Positions 1 through 8,698 of a stretch of DNA of 64,000 nt are shown in pieces. The notes beneath the pieces were generated by a model, which was not told where the DNA came from, did no database searches, and saw only the letters and a program-made list of their open reading frames with translations. The stretch lies in contig NC_009767.1 in the NCBI RefSeq assembly GCF_000017805.1, forward strand, positions 496,001-560,000, read 5' to 3'. The translations under genes were made by a program, and so were the position numbers. Within the stretch, counting starts at the first letter, position 1; each line of letters starts with the position of its first letter. This DNA comes from Roseiflexus castenholzii DSM 13941. GTDB taxonomy: Bacteria; Chloroflexota; Chloroflexia; Chloroflexales; Roseiflexaceae.

Positions 1-1
1 G

Positions 2-1666
2 CCGGCCGACGCGCATGGGGTGCTGGCGCTCCATAACGATATGCTTGGCGAAACCCTGGCTTGCTGGTATGCCGACACGTCCCATCCGGCGCGTCCGCGA
101 GTGGAAGGCGATGGCAACTCGGTTACCTTGCTCCACGAGATCCGGCTTGCCGAGCGGTTGCCGATTGAAGTGGCGCTGTCGGTTGGCGTACAGATGCTGC
201 TGTTGGAACGCGCACCCTGGCACGAGGCATTGCCGCGTATTCGCCGGATGATGCCGCAGCGTCGAATTGATGTTTCGCCGCCATCCTGGCTGGCGGACAC
301 CGCGATATTCGTGACGCACCCGATGCACTATGGCGATGTTGCCGGCTTGATCGATGCGCTCGATGCCATCCGGCGTCTCGGTTGCGCCACGATTTGCCTT
401 CTGCCGGTGCACGACATTGCTGCACCGCACCGGCATGCGCTGGAATGGTCCCCCATGCGACCGGAGGATCTCTATGCGTTGCGTTCCTTCGCTACTCTGG
501 ATGCGTCGATCGGCGGCATCGAGGGGTTGCGCCGTGTTGTCGCCGCTGCTCATGCGCGCAGCATGCAGGTGATGATCGATCTTCCGCTCTCCGGGTGCGC
601 TGCCGACTCGCCGTATGTCTATCATCATCCCGAATGGTTTTGCCTTGACCAGACGGGTCAGTTCATCCGCTTCTCCGGTGAGGTCGATACCCTGTACTTC
701 GACTGGCGCAATGCCGATGTGCGTTCGCTCGCCATCAGCGAAGCGCTGGCGCTGATGGAACAGACTGGCATCGACGGCTTCCGGGTGCTGGTCGCGCGCG
801 ACGTGCCGCCGGGGTGGCCCCTCGGTTCGGCGTTCAGCGGCAGCAGCAGTATGGGGGTGACGCGCCTGATTGAGGAATTGTATGCGGCCATCCGTCAACA
901 CTATCCTGACGCAGCGCTGATGACCGATCTGGCAGGACCGTTGCTGGCATCCAGCCGCGATCTGCTGATCGATCAGGCTGCACACCATATGTTCACTCAA
1001 TTGGCAATCGGGCGCCTGAGTGTGCCCGAAATGCAGCACTGGCTCGCTGATGTGCTGGCAATTGGCGATCCCGGAACGCTGCGCGCCTGCTTCACCGAGA
1101 GTCATCATTCGTGTGTGAGCAATCCGCTGGCGGAGGTGTTGCGCGGTTCACGCGCTGCCCGCATGATCCTCGCAGGAATGGTAGGGTGCGGGTATGTGCC
1201 CATGATCCGCGCCGGTCAGGAACATGATCAGGCAGACCGGGAATTCATTGCGCAGTTGCTCAACGCGCGCACGCGCAGTATTGCGTTGCGGCGCGGAACG
1301 GTTGAACCCGACGGCGCGCGCTGCAATGATCCGGCGATCTTCGTGATGCTGCGCCGGCACGAGGAGGAGTGCGTCGTCACACTGCTGAATGCCAGCCCGA
1401 TGCGTCGTTGGGTGACGCTGGAACTGCCGCGCTCCGATGTGCCAGAAGGCGACTATCTGGTGAGTGACCTGCTCAATGAGCCATTGATCGACGGAGCGCC
1501 CGATGTTCTGCTGCAACACGGCGATCTGACGGCGTTCCCTGTGGCGCTGGGTCCGTTCGCGGCGCGCTTCCTGGCGCTGCGTTCCGCACCGGCTCCGGTT
1601 TTGCACACGTCTGGTGGTCACATCCAGGAGTCAGGCAACCCATCACCCCACCCGCCTGATGGTTGA
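2..1666 (+). CDS. GH13-superfamily (alpha-amylase/GlgE-like) protein, 5' truncated, catalytic residues lost
   Basis: The reading frame is open from the first bases, so the true start lies upstream of the window. The middle reads like a GH13 TIM barrel: GDVAGLIDALDAIRRLG, then the segment DLPLSGCAADSPYVYHHPEWF near 577-640, which resembles the GlgE/alpha-amylase loop before the hPEWF motif, then IDGFRV near 769. The positions that should carry catalysis are altered. The nucleophile Asp of GFRxD is Leu (GFRVL, 775-789), the acid region reads LMTDLAGP and the usual NHD region reads TESHHS. A C-terminal beta-rich domain follows, as in GH13 enzymes. By family knowledge these enzymes rearrange or hydrolyse alpha-glucans. 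With these residues missing I infer a non-catalytic glucan-binding or regulatory role. The 3' tail is Pro/Ser-rich. Confidence 0.7.
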   Translation, partial: PADAHGVLALHNDMLGETLACWYADTSHPARPRVEGDGNSVTLLHEIRLAERLPIEVALSVGVQMLLLERAPWHEALPRIRRMMPQRRIDVSPPSWLADTAIFVTHPMHYGDVAGLIDALDAIRRLGCATICLLPVHDIAAPHRHALEWSPMRPEDLYALRSFATLDASIGGIEGLRRVVAAAHARSMQVMIDLPLSGCAADSPYVYHHPEWFCLDQTGQFIRFSGEVDTLYFDWRNADVRSLAISEALALMEQTGIDGFRVLVARDVPPGWPLGSAFSGSSSMGVTRLIEELYAAIRQHYPDAALMTDLAGPLLASSRDLLIDQAAHHMFTQLAIGRLSVPEMQHWLADVLAIGDPGTLRACFTESHHSCVSNPLAEVLRGSRAARMILAGMVGCGYVPMIRAGQEHDQADREFIAQLLNARTRSIALRRGTVEPDGARCNDPAIFVMLRRHEEECVVTLLNASPMRRWVTLELPRSDVPEGDYLVSDLLNEPLIDGAPDVLLQHGDLTAFPVALGPFAARFLALRSAPAPVLHTSGGHIQESGNPSPHPPDG

Positions 1667-1899
1667 AGCCACCGCCTGTGAGTTGGTCTGGACGAGCACG
1701 GTTCTGTGTTCAAAAGGTTATACGGCGCATGTGAAGCGCCGGGCGAGTAGACGTTCCCTCCTTATGCTCATCGGTGTGGGTTTTTGATCGGTGCAGGGAC
1801 AAAGATCGGGCATGTTCAACGCTCTACCCAGAACGTGCCCATATGCTTCCGACCGCCCCTCTCCTCGCCGCTTGTCACTCATCTCTTGCCCCTCGCCTC
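1667..1899. other. Intergenic spacer, no gene seen
   Basis: This spacer follows the GH13-like gene. I see no ORF with a ribosome binding site and no clear terminator. It runs directly into the first ATACCAATGAC element. Confidence 0.5.
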
Positions 1900-2202
1900 A
1901 TACCAATGACCTGTGACCATCCGGCATGGTCACCCCGAGCAGCGCGAGGGGTCGTGCGCGTCCCGCGCAGATTCCTCGCTGCGCTCGGAATGACCAGTCG
2001 CTGCGCTCGGAATGACCAGTCGCTGCGCTCGGAATGACCAGTCGCTGCGCTCGGAATGACCAGTCGCTGCGCTCGGAATGACCAGTCGCTGCGCTCGGAA
2101 TGACCAGTCGCTGCGCTCGGAATGACCAGTCGCTGCGCTCGGAATGACCAGTCGCTGCGCTCGGAGTGACCAGCATGCGGCATCGTCAATCGTCATTGGT
2201 AT
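1900..2202 (+). repeat. ATACCAATGAC element, copy 1, with expanded 22-bp array
   Basis: The element starts ATACCAATGAC and ends GTCATTGGTAT. Between the ends lies the family's core (CCATCCGGCATGGTCACCCC, then GCGCGAGGGGTCGTGCGCG). From about 1969 to 2166 a 22-bp unit containing GAATGACCAGTCGCTGCGCT is repeated about eight times. Other copies carry one to three such units. It lies between a plus-strand and a minus-strand gene. All six frames give only repetitive peptides, so I treat it as non-coding. Confidence 0.85.
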
Positions 2203-2302
2203 CACGCCTCTCTGCTGTCTCCCGGAGATTCCATTCTCTTGCATCGACCTGGCGAAACCCTCTGCGGTTGTGTGCTCTTGCGTCCATCCTTGCCAGAACG
2301 TG

Positions 2303-3589
2303 CTAGAAACGGGATGCCTGTCGCTCCTCTATCACTGCCGCTGCGCACTTTTCACCACTGATCATGGCAGCATTCAGGCTGCTGGCTTCGGTAAACTCGC
2401 CGGCGAAATACAGCCCCGGTCGTCCGCTGCGATTGTCGGGCAGCAATGGATGGATGCCCGGCGCCTGCGGGAACTGTGCGTAAGCAACGCGGTACACGCG
2501 CAATGGTTGATACCCTTCGAGCGCCGCCAGCGCGTCGGCGTCGCCGGCAAACATGCGACGCAGATCGGCGAGCGCGGCGCGGAAGAGATCATCATCGCTC
2601 AACGGGCTGGCGCCGAGCACCGTCGCACTGAGCAGATGGCGCCCTGTCGGCGCATACTCCGGCGCGACATTGCTGATCATCTGCGCATTGTTGATCAGCG
2701 CATCGGGAGCGGCGTTCAGTGCGATCTTGCGCCCGCGATAAACCGGTTGGCTTCCGCCGAAGTAGAGCGTGATCGTCTGCAATGCGCCCTGTGGCATCGG
2801 CAGACTGCTCAAACGCGCCGCTTCGGGGGCGGGAGTCGCCACAACAACCGCGTCGGCAAACAGTTCTTCTCCAGACGCCAACCGCGCGCCGGTCACCCGT
2901 CCATTGTTGGTGATGAGTTCGGCAACCGGTGTATGCAGTCGGATCAGACCGCGCTCCAGGAGCGCATCGCCGAGTTGACCGGCAATCGCGCCCATGCCGT
3001 GCGCCGGAAGCGCCGCAGCGCCCTCGCTGAGCATCTTGAAGTCGAAGCGAAAGCACTTGGCGCTGGTGCGCAGGCTGCGATCAAGGAAAATCCCGCCGTA
3101 GAACGGTCGAAAGAAGTGATTGATCGTCTGCTCGCTGAACCCGGAGCGGCGGAGATACGCCAGCGTTGTTTCGTCGTCGCCCGCCAGCACCTCGTCGATC
3201 AACTGACGACGCAGGCGCTGCGCGAGCAGCAACACCCGCAATTTGTCAAGAGGCGGAATAATCGGCGTGAGCGCGGCATCGAGCGCCGCTGCCTGATCGC
3301 GGAGCGGATCGGTCAGAACGAAGCGCTTCCCCGCAAGGCAGATGATCGCTCCGGGATCGAAACGCCGCAGGTGCAGCGCGTCGAGATCGAGGTGACGGCG
3401 CGCCGCCGGATACGCCTCGAACAACACCTGAAACCCGCGGTCGAACGTGAACCCGTCGGCGTAATCGGAGCGCACACGCCCGCCGATGCCGTCGCTCGCT
3501 TCCACAAGAGTGACGCGCACACCGAGTGAATCGAGAATGCGCCCGCAGGTCAGCCCGGCCAGACCCGCGCCGATGATCAGCACGTGCAT
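2303..3589 (-). CDS. FAD-dependent amine oxidase/phytoene desaturase-like oxidoreductase
   Basis: This 428-residue flavoprotein opens with the Rossmann fingerprint IIGAGLAGLTCGRILD followed by an acidic residue at the end of beta-2 (VTLVEASDGIGGRV). That is the layout of the NAD(P)-binding Rossmann-like amine oxidase/phytoene desaturase group. The C-terminal FAD-closing motif is GLYFAGEFTEASSLNAAMISGE. The length fits the family. The central substrate domain does not tell me the substrate; carotenoid or amine oxidation are both possible. The start at 3589 places the FAD motif at residue 4, as expected. It is transcribed alone on the minus strand and faces the plus-strand isomerase across a 219-bp divergent spacer. 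Confidence 0.85.
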   Translation of the reverse strand: MHVLIIGAGLAGLTCGRILDSLGVRVTLVEASDGIGGRVRSDYADGFTFDRGFQVLFEAYPAARRHLDLDALHLRRFDPGAIICLAGKRFVLTDPLRDQAAALDAALTPIIPPLDKLRVLLLAQRLRRQLIDEVLAGDDETTLAYLRRSGFSEQTINHFFRPFYGGIFLDRSLRTSAKCFRFDFKMLSEGAAALPAHGMGAIAGQLGDALLERGLIRLHTPVAELITNNGRVTGARLASGEELFADAVVVATPAPEAARLSSLPMPQGALQTITLYFGGSQPVYRGRKIALNAAPDALINNAQMISNVAPEYAPTGRHLLSATVLGASPLSDDDLFRAALADLRRMFAGDADALAALEGYQPLRVYRVAYAQFPQAPGIHPLLPDNRSGRPGLYFAGEFTEASSLNAAMISGEKCAAAVIEERQASRF

Positions 3590-3808
3590 AGAACATCTTC
3601 CTCAGACAGAGTGAGCATTCCTGAAACGTCCGCAGAGAATGGCTCGCCTTTCATTCCTCAATTGCGAGCGTTTGACAAAACGGGACATGAGTGAAAAGAT
3701 GCCTGGCGTGAGTGAGTCGCCCAACCGTGCACAGTCTGAACGTATCACTGCCGGACATCGGCGTCGCTCACGCATCGCTTCGTATTATAAAGCACAAAGG
3801 TATCAACG

Positions 3809-4567
3809 ATGGCTACGAACCCGCTCTCACTCCAGATGTACACCCTGCGCGACCAGGCGGCGACCGATTATGTCGGTACGCTGCGGAAGGTGAAGGAAAT
3901 CGGATACGGCGCGGTCGAAGTGGCAGGGGTCGGCGGGATGAGCGCTGCTGCGCTGCGCCAGGAACTTGACGCGATAGGGCTGATGGTCTCCGGCGCGCAC
4001 GTGCCGATCCAGATGCTCGAGAGTCAACTCAACGCAATCATCGCTGATATGCAGACGTTGGGTGCGCCGTATCTGATTTGCCCATGGATGCCGCCAGAGC
4101 GCCGCCGGAGCGCCGACGACTACCGCGCTCTGGCGCGCATCCTCAACGGCATCGGCGCTGCCGTCGCCGACGCCGGGTTGACGTTCTGCTACCACCACCA
4201 CGATTTTGAACTGCACCTCCTCGGCGACACGACCGGGTTGCACCTGTTGCTGCACGAATGCGACCCGCGCGCCGTTGCGTTCGAGATCGACGTGTACTGG
4301 TCAGCCTATGCAGGCGTCGATCCGGTGCAATTGATCAACGAATTCGCCGGACGCGCGCCGCTCATTCACCTGAAGGACATGGCGCCCGGCAGCAGAACGT
4401 TCGCGGAAGTTGGGCACGGCACGCTGGACATCCCCGCCATCCTGAGCGCCGCGCGCACCGCAGGCGCGCAGTGGTTTGTCGTCGAGCAGGACGTTTGCCA
4501 GCGCCCGCCACTCGAGAGTGTGCGGATGAGTTATGAGTACCTGAAGGGGCTGATGAGTGACAAGTGA
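3809..4567 (+). CDS. Sugar phosphate isomerase/epimerase (xylose isomerase-like TIM barrel)
   Basis: The 252-residue product has the AP endonuclease 2/xylose isomerase-like fold pattern. It begins LSLQMYTLRDQ, continues KEIGYGAVEVAG and ICPWMPPE, then FCYHHHDFEL with clustered metal-type histidines, FEIDVYWSAYAG, PLIHLKDMAPG and FVVEQDVC. Glu, Asp and His in these strands usually bind a divalent metal. The family isomerises or epimerises sugars and polyols in the cytoplasm; the substrate is not readable here. An AAAGG ribosome binding site ends eight bases before the ATG. A small hairpin (4583-4602) follows the gene and may end transcription before the cassette region. Confidence 0.85.
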   Translation: MATNPLSLQMYTLRDQAATDYVGTLRKVKEIGYGAVEVAGVGGMSAAALRQELDAIGLMVSGAHVPIQMLESQLNAIIADMQTLGAPYLICPWMPPERRRSADDYRALARILNGIGAAVADAGLTFCYHHHDFELHLLGDTTGLHLLLHECDPRAVAFEIDVYWSAYAGVDPVQLINEFAGRAPLIHLKDMAPGSRTFAEVGHGTLDIPAILSAARTAGAQWFVVEQDVCQRPPLESVRMSYEYLKGLMSDK

Positions 4568-4582
4568 AGAGTGAGCGGGGAT

Positions 4583-4602
4583 AGGCGGACATTTGTCCGC
4601 CT
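4583..4602 (+). terminator. Possible terminator hairpin after the isomerase gene
   Basis: AGGCGGACA at 4583-4591 is complementary to TGTCCGCCT at 4594-4602. This gives a compact stem 16 bases after the stop codon. There is no strong T run, so rho-independent termination is only possible. A second AGGCGGA lies at about 4622. Confidence 0.35.
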
Positions 4603-4648
4603 GACACAGTGCAAGCAGGAATAGGCGGATAGAGTCGGTCTACTTTAT

Positions 4649-4655
4649 GTTGGGC
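4649..4655 (+). other. GTTGGGC core: possible left boundary of the cassette array
   Basis: GTTGGGC matches the GTTRRRY core used by integron integrases, and it sits 26 bases upstream of the first cassette-like gene. No complete attC lies upstream of it and no integrase gene is present, so it could be an attI remnant, a secondary insertion site or chance. I base it only on its position relative to the attC-like sites downstream. Confidence 0.35.
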
Positions 4656-4681
4656 GGCTAGCGAGATAGGATGTGATAAGC

Positions 4682-5353
4682 ATGAGTGAACAAGGTTGGC
4701 AAGAGTTTCTTTCCGCTGAAGGAATAGACGATTGGGTCGTGCTCCACGGAGGAGCGACGGCTGTCTTTCGTGTCGGGTCCCTGAGCGAAGCCGTGCGGTT
4801 AGCCGAAGCAATCGCAGGGATTACCGGTCTTGAGGATTCGGGGGTCGTGATGACGATAGCGAATGACCATCTCACTGTTCGGCTGACGCGCGATATCTGG
4901 CGCCTCGAGCCGCGACACATTGAGTTGGCGCGGGCCATCTCTGCTATCGCGCAGGAGCATCATGTGCCCGCAGATCGTGCCGCTGTTCAGGAGGTGCAGG
5001 TTGCAATCGCGGCGAAGCGCGATGAGATAGATGTCAACTTCTGGCGCGCCGTGCTGGGCTACGTGCCGGCGGCTGACGACAATGCGGTAGACCCCCTTGG
5101 ACATGGATCGACCGTCTGGATGCAGGAGCTCGACGAGAGCAAGCCCTTGCGTCACGCGATGCACATCGATGTGTCGGTTGCGCGTGAGCAGGCCATGGTA
5201 CGACTGCAAGCAGCGCTTGCAGCGGGTGGACGCATTGTTGACGACTCTCATGCGCCCTCGCACTGGACGCTCGCCGACCGCGCGGGCAACCGCGTCTGTA
5301 TCGCTGCGTGGCCTGATGGGTCCACCCGGAGACTATCGAGCGGCTCCGAATAG
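4682..5353 (+). CDS. Fusion of a degenerate pterin-4a-carbinolamine dehydratase-like domain and a VOC/glyoxalase-like domain
   Basis: I chose ATG 4682 over an upstream GTG because ATAGGATG is well placed for it. Residues 1-100 resemble the pterin-4a-carbinolamine dehydratase fold (SLSEAVRLAEAIAGI, then DHLTVRLTRDIWRLEPRHIELARAIS). The signature His-His-Pro of the active site is replaced by LEDSG, so dehydratase activity is unlikely. Residues 120-223 resemble a small glyoxalase/VOC module (FWRAVLGYVP, HIDVSVARE, WTLADRAGNRVCIAAW). VOC modules bind metals or small ligands; I infer a binding or resistance role. The gene is the first one in the cassette array and is followed by an attC-like site at 5501. 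Confidence 0.7.
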   Translation: MSEQGWQEFLSAEGIDDWVVLHGGATAVFRVGSLSEAVRLAEAIAGITGLEDSGVVMTIANDHLTVRLTRDIWRLEPRHIELARAISAIAQEHHVPADRAAVQEVQVAIAAKRDEIDVNFWRAVLGYVPAADDNAVDPLGHGSTVWMQELDESKPLRHAMHIDVSVAREQAMVRLQAALAAGGRIVDDSHAPSHWTLADRAGNRVCIAAWPDGSTRRLSSGSE

Positions 5354-5500
5354 CGCATCTCTTGGGGCCTTGAATCGGCTATCGTTTTGGTCGCCGCGTC
5401 GCTGCCGAACAACCGCTTGGAGCGATATTGCACGAGCACTGCGCGGCAGGTTGGTTTTGCGATCGTGACAGTGCTCTCGGAGGCGTAGCTTTGCAGTGCC

Positions 5501-5560
<60 letters not shown>

Positions 5561-5586
5561 GCTCCTTTATTATATAGGCAAGAATC

Positions 5587-8500
5587 ATGAAAACAATAAC
5601 CTTAGAAAAATTCCAATCCCTCCTGCGTGAGCTGTTCCAGTTCGACTGCGCCGACCTCGATTTCGGCATCTATCGCATCATGAACCTCAAACGGGCGGTC
5701 ATTGAGCGTTTCATCGCTGAAGACCTGCCCAAGGAGATTGCCGAAGAACTCCAGAGAGGCGCATTTGCTGAACAGGAACGGGCGCAACAGACCCTGAAAG
5801 AAGTCCGGCAGAAGCTGCTCGATGTCCTGGGCGAGGACGCGCTGGACGCAAACGGCAATCTGGCCGAGAAGTATCGCGAGACGAGAGCGGGCCGGGAATA
5901 CCTGGAGGCGCAAGCCAAAGCCGCGGGCGGCCGCTCCGCCGAGGCGCTGGAAGCGGACGTATACAACCGCCTCTACGCCTTTTTCAGCCGCTACTGGCAG
6001 GAAGGCGACTTTATCTCCAAGCGCCGCTACTCGAAAAAGGAACGCTACGCCATCCCCTACAACGGCGAGGAAGTCTATCTCTACTGGGCCAACCATGACC
6101 AGTACTATGTCAAAACCGGCGAGTATTTCACTGACTATACCTACCAGGCGCCCAACGGCGTCACCGTGCAGTTCAAACTCAAGCAAGCCGATGTGGAGCA
6201 GAACAACGTCAAGGGCGAAAAGCGCTTCTTCCTGCCGCGCCTGGACGAAATCAGTTGGGACGAGCCCGCCCGTCTGCTCACGATTCCCTTTGAGTTCCGT
6301 CCGCTCACCGAGCAGGAAAACATCGCCTTTGGACAGAAGAACCAGCAGGAGTCCATCATCGCCAAGGCGGTCGCCGAGATTCCGAAGCGCGTCCAGGCTG
6401 CCGACGCCCTGGCCGCGCTGCTCGCTGAACGCCGCAAGACCGAAAAAGGCGAGACCGTCACCTGCCTGGAGCACCACCTGCGCCAGTACACTCGCCGCAA
6501 CACGTCCGACTTTTTTATCCACAAGGACCTGCGCGGCTTTCTTTCGCGCGAACTGGACTTTTACCTCAAGAATGAAGTGCTCAACCTGGACGAGATGGAA
6601 GCCGCTGGCGAGGGGCTGGCCGAAGGCTGGTTTCAACTCATGCGCCTCATCAAGCGCATTGGCCTGAAGATCGTCGAGTTTCTCGCGCAGATTGAAGACT
6701 TCCAGAAGGCGCTGTGGGAGAAGAAAAAGTTCGTCACCGAGACCTTTTACGTGGTCGCCGTGGGCAACATTCCCGAAGCCTTCTACCCGGAAGTCGCCGC
6801 CAATGACCCGCAGTGGGAAGAGTGGGAACAATTAGGAATGGTGAATGCTGAATGCAGAAAGATGACTGCGGAAGAGCGCTCATCATTCCTCATGCATCAT
6901 TCCTCATTGCCTTTGGACACGCGCCACTTCCCGCCGGAGTTCACCGACCGCCTGCTGGCGTCTTTTCAGAACCTGGACGAGATGACCGACGGCCTCCTGG
7001 TGCACTCCGAAAACTGGCAGGCGCTGAACCTCTTGCAGGAGAAGTACCGCGAGCGGGTGAAGTGCATTTACATTGATCCGCCGTATAACACCGGGAACGA
7101 TGAGTTTCTCTACAAGGATAGTTACCAGCACTCCTGTTGGCTCAGTATGATGTCTCAACGCCTTTCTTTATCATCAAGTTATTTGGAAAGCCAAGGATGC
7201 CTATTCATCAGCATAGACGATATAGAGTTTCCCGCGCTGAGATATATGCTGCAACATCTATTCAGGGAGGACACTATCATTTCGGAACTGGTTTGGAAAA
7301 AACGTAGCGGCGGTGACATGACAGCCGGGCGAGGGGCACGGCTTTCCGTCGATCACGATTACGTAGTTGCAGCGTTAACCGAGGGCGCTTCTGGCTTTTC
7401 TGGTTTGCCTATTAGTGAGGAAGATTACACTAATCCCGATAATGACCCAGATGGCCCTTGGACCACTGGCGATTTGACGTGCAATAAAACTGCCGAAGAA
7501 AGACCCAATCTCTTTTACGATCTTATTGACCCTACAACAGGAAACGTGTTCAAGTGCAATCCTAAGCGGGTTTGGGCATACGAACCCGAGAAGATGAAGC
7601 AGTTCATCGAAAGAACCGTTAATGGGAGATGGCTGCCGAAGGTGCTATTCCCAAGCGATCCAACAAAACGTCCAAAGCTGAAGGTTTTTCTTAAAGAGCG
7701 CGAGAGAGCAACAAGACTGTTCTCTTCTTGGATGGAAGAGGTGCCGCTGAATGCTAAGGCAACGAGATTACTTGATAATATCCTCGGTCAGAGGGTGCTC
7801 CTTTATCCAAAGCCAGTTGAATTAATCGAGAGTCTTGCCAGACAAACCTTGATGAATGAGGCAGATGTGGTTCTTGATTACTTCGCCGGCTCCGGCACGA
7901 CCGGACACGCGGTTATCAACCTGAACCGCAAGGACGGCGGCAGGCGCAAGTTCATCCTGGTGGAGATGGCGCAGTACTTCGACACTGTGCTCCTGCCGCG
8001 CATCAAGAAGGTCACCTTCACGCCGGAGTGGAAGGACGGCAAGCCCAGGCGCATGGCCACCGCCGAGGAAGCCGCGCGCTCCCCGCGCATCGTCAAGGTC
8101 ATCCGGCTGGAGTCCTACGAGGACGCGCTTAACAACCTGACCTTTGATGAGGAAAGCGGCCAGCAGGCGCTCGATCTGTTCGGCCAAGAGTACCTCCTTT
8201 CCTACATGCTCAAGTGGGAGACGCGCCGCAGCGAGACCCTGCTCAACGTGGCGCAGTTGCAGTCGCCGTTCTCTTACAAACTCCACATCCACCGCGACGG
8301 CGAAACCCGCGAGCAGCCGGTGGACCTGCCCGAAACCTTCGCCTACCTGCTGGGGCTGGACGTGCAGACGCGCAAGGTGTATCGAAATGATGAACGCAGA
8401 ATGATGAATGATGAATCTCATCATTCATCATTCATCACTCATCATTCCTACCTGGTTTATCGCGGGGCGCTGCGCGATGGCCGCAGCGTGGCCGTCATCT

Positions 8501-8673
8501 GGCGCGAGACCAAAGGCTGGACAACGGAAGACTACCGGCGCGACGCCGCCTTCGTCTCCGAACAGAAACTGGCTGAGGGCGCGGATGAGGTCTGGGTCAA
8601 CGGCGATGCGCTTATCCCCGGCGCGCGCTCGCTGGATCCCATTTTCAAGGAAAGAATGATGAATGCAGAATGA
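5587..8673 (+). CDS. mod: Type III restriction-modification system, Mod DNA methyltransferase
   Basis: This 1028-residue protein methylates the recognition sequence and supplies the specificity subunit of a type III system. Motif order is that of a beta-class adenine methyltransferase: catalytic CIYIDPPYNTGNDEF near residue 495, then the SAM-binding motif DYFAGSGTTGHAV near residue 762. A long N-terminal region (residues 1-480) with charged helices precedes it. Two stretches look foreign: residues about 418-441 and 934-956 are encoded by palindromic GAATGATGAATG-type DNA. Both keep the reading frame. The 3' end overlaps more of this repeat. res lies downstream, separated by a four-helix-bundle gene. 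The gene follows attC-like site A closely, and the local TTATTATATAGG could hold a -10 element. Confidence 0.9.
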   Translation: MKTITLEKFQSLLRELFQFDCADLDFGIYRIMNLKRAVIERFIAEDLPKEIAEELQRGAFAEQERAQQTLKEVRQKLLDVLGEDALDANGNLAEKYRETRAGREYLEAQAKAAGGRSAEALEADVYNRLYAFFSRYWQEGDFISKRRYSKKERYAIPYNGEEVYLYWANHDQYYVKTGEYFTDYTYQAPNGVTVQFKLKQADVEQNNVKGEKRFFLPRLDEISWDEPARLLTIPFEFRPLTEQENIAFGQKNQQESIIAKAVAEIPKRVQAADALAALLAERRKTEKGETVTCLEHHLRQYTRRNTSDFFIHKDLRGFLSRELDFYLKNEVLNLDEMEAAGEGLAEGWFQLMRLIKRIGLKIVEFLAQIEDFQKALWEKKKFVTETFYVVAVGNIPEAFYPEVAANDPQWEEWEQLGMVNAECRKMTAEERSSFLMHHSSLPLDTRHFPPEFTDRLLASFQNLDEMTDGLLVHSENWQALNLLQEKYRERVKCIYIDPPYNTGNDEFLYKDSYQHSCWLSMMSQRLSLSSSYLESQGCLFISIDDIEFPALRYMLQHLFREDTIISELVWKKRSGGDMTAGRGARLSVDHDYVVAALTEGASGFSGLPISEEDYTNPDNDPDGPWTTGDLTCNKTAEERPNLFYDLIDPTTGNVFKCNPKRVWAYEPEKMKQFIERTVNGRWLPKVLFPSDPTKRPKLKVFLKERERATRLFSSWMEEVPLNAKATRLLDNILGQRVLLYPKPVELIESLARQTLMNEADVVLDYFAGSGTTGHAVINLNRKDGGRRKFILVEMAQYFDTVLLPRIKKVTFTPEWKDGKPRRMATAEEAARSPRIVKVIRLESYEDALNNLTFDEESGQQALDLFGQEYLLSYMLKWETRRSETLLNVAQLQSPFSYKLHIHRDGETREQPVDLPETFAYLLGLDVQTRKVYRNDERRMMNDESHHSSFITHHSYLVYRGALRDGRSVAVIWRETKGWTTEDYRRDAAFVSEQKLAEGADEVWVNGDALIPGARSLDPIFKERMMNAE
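6838..6909. repeat. In-frame palindromic insertion 1 in mod
   Basis: The stretch reads GAATGCTGAATGCAGAA on the left and CATCATTCCTCATGCATC on the right, so the arms are partly complementary. It encodes residues about 418-441 of Mod, between WEEWEQL and PLDTRHF. It uses the same vocabulary as the arms that flank the four-helix-bundle gene. The insertion length keeps the frame. Confidence 0.65.
8386..8451. repeat. In-frame palindromic insertion 2 in mod
   Basis: GAATGATGAATGATGA (8399-8414) and TCATCATTCATCATTC (8418-8433) form a perfect 16-bp stem with a three-base loop. It encodes residues about 934-956 of Mod (NDERRMMNDES, then HHSSFITHHS), just before LVYRGALRDG. The frame is kept. The hairpin would form in the mod mRNA. 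Confidence 0.8.
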
Positions 8674-8690
8674 TGAATGCGGAATGCAGA
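8653..8690. repeat. Left arm of the element carrying the four-helix-bundle gene
   Basis: Two tandem GAATGATGAATGC-type units followed by GGAATGCAG span the mod stop codon (8671-8673) and end just before the ribosome binding site of the next gene. The arm is complementary in type to 9064-9101. Confidence 0.7.
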
Positions 8691-8698
8691 GAGGAAGC

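Noticed and set aside
1875..2244. Overlapping minus-strand ORFs of about 100 codons encoding HSERSDWSFRAQRL-type peptides
   Set aside because: They are translations of the 22-bp repeat in a dispersed element, open in several frames because of the repeat structure; no ribosome binding site.
2144..3529. 461-codon plus-strand ORF
   Set aside because: It lies antisense to the clear FAD oxidoreductase gene and has Arg/Gln-rich composition typical of antisense frames in GC-rich DNA.
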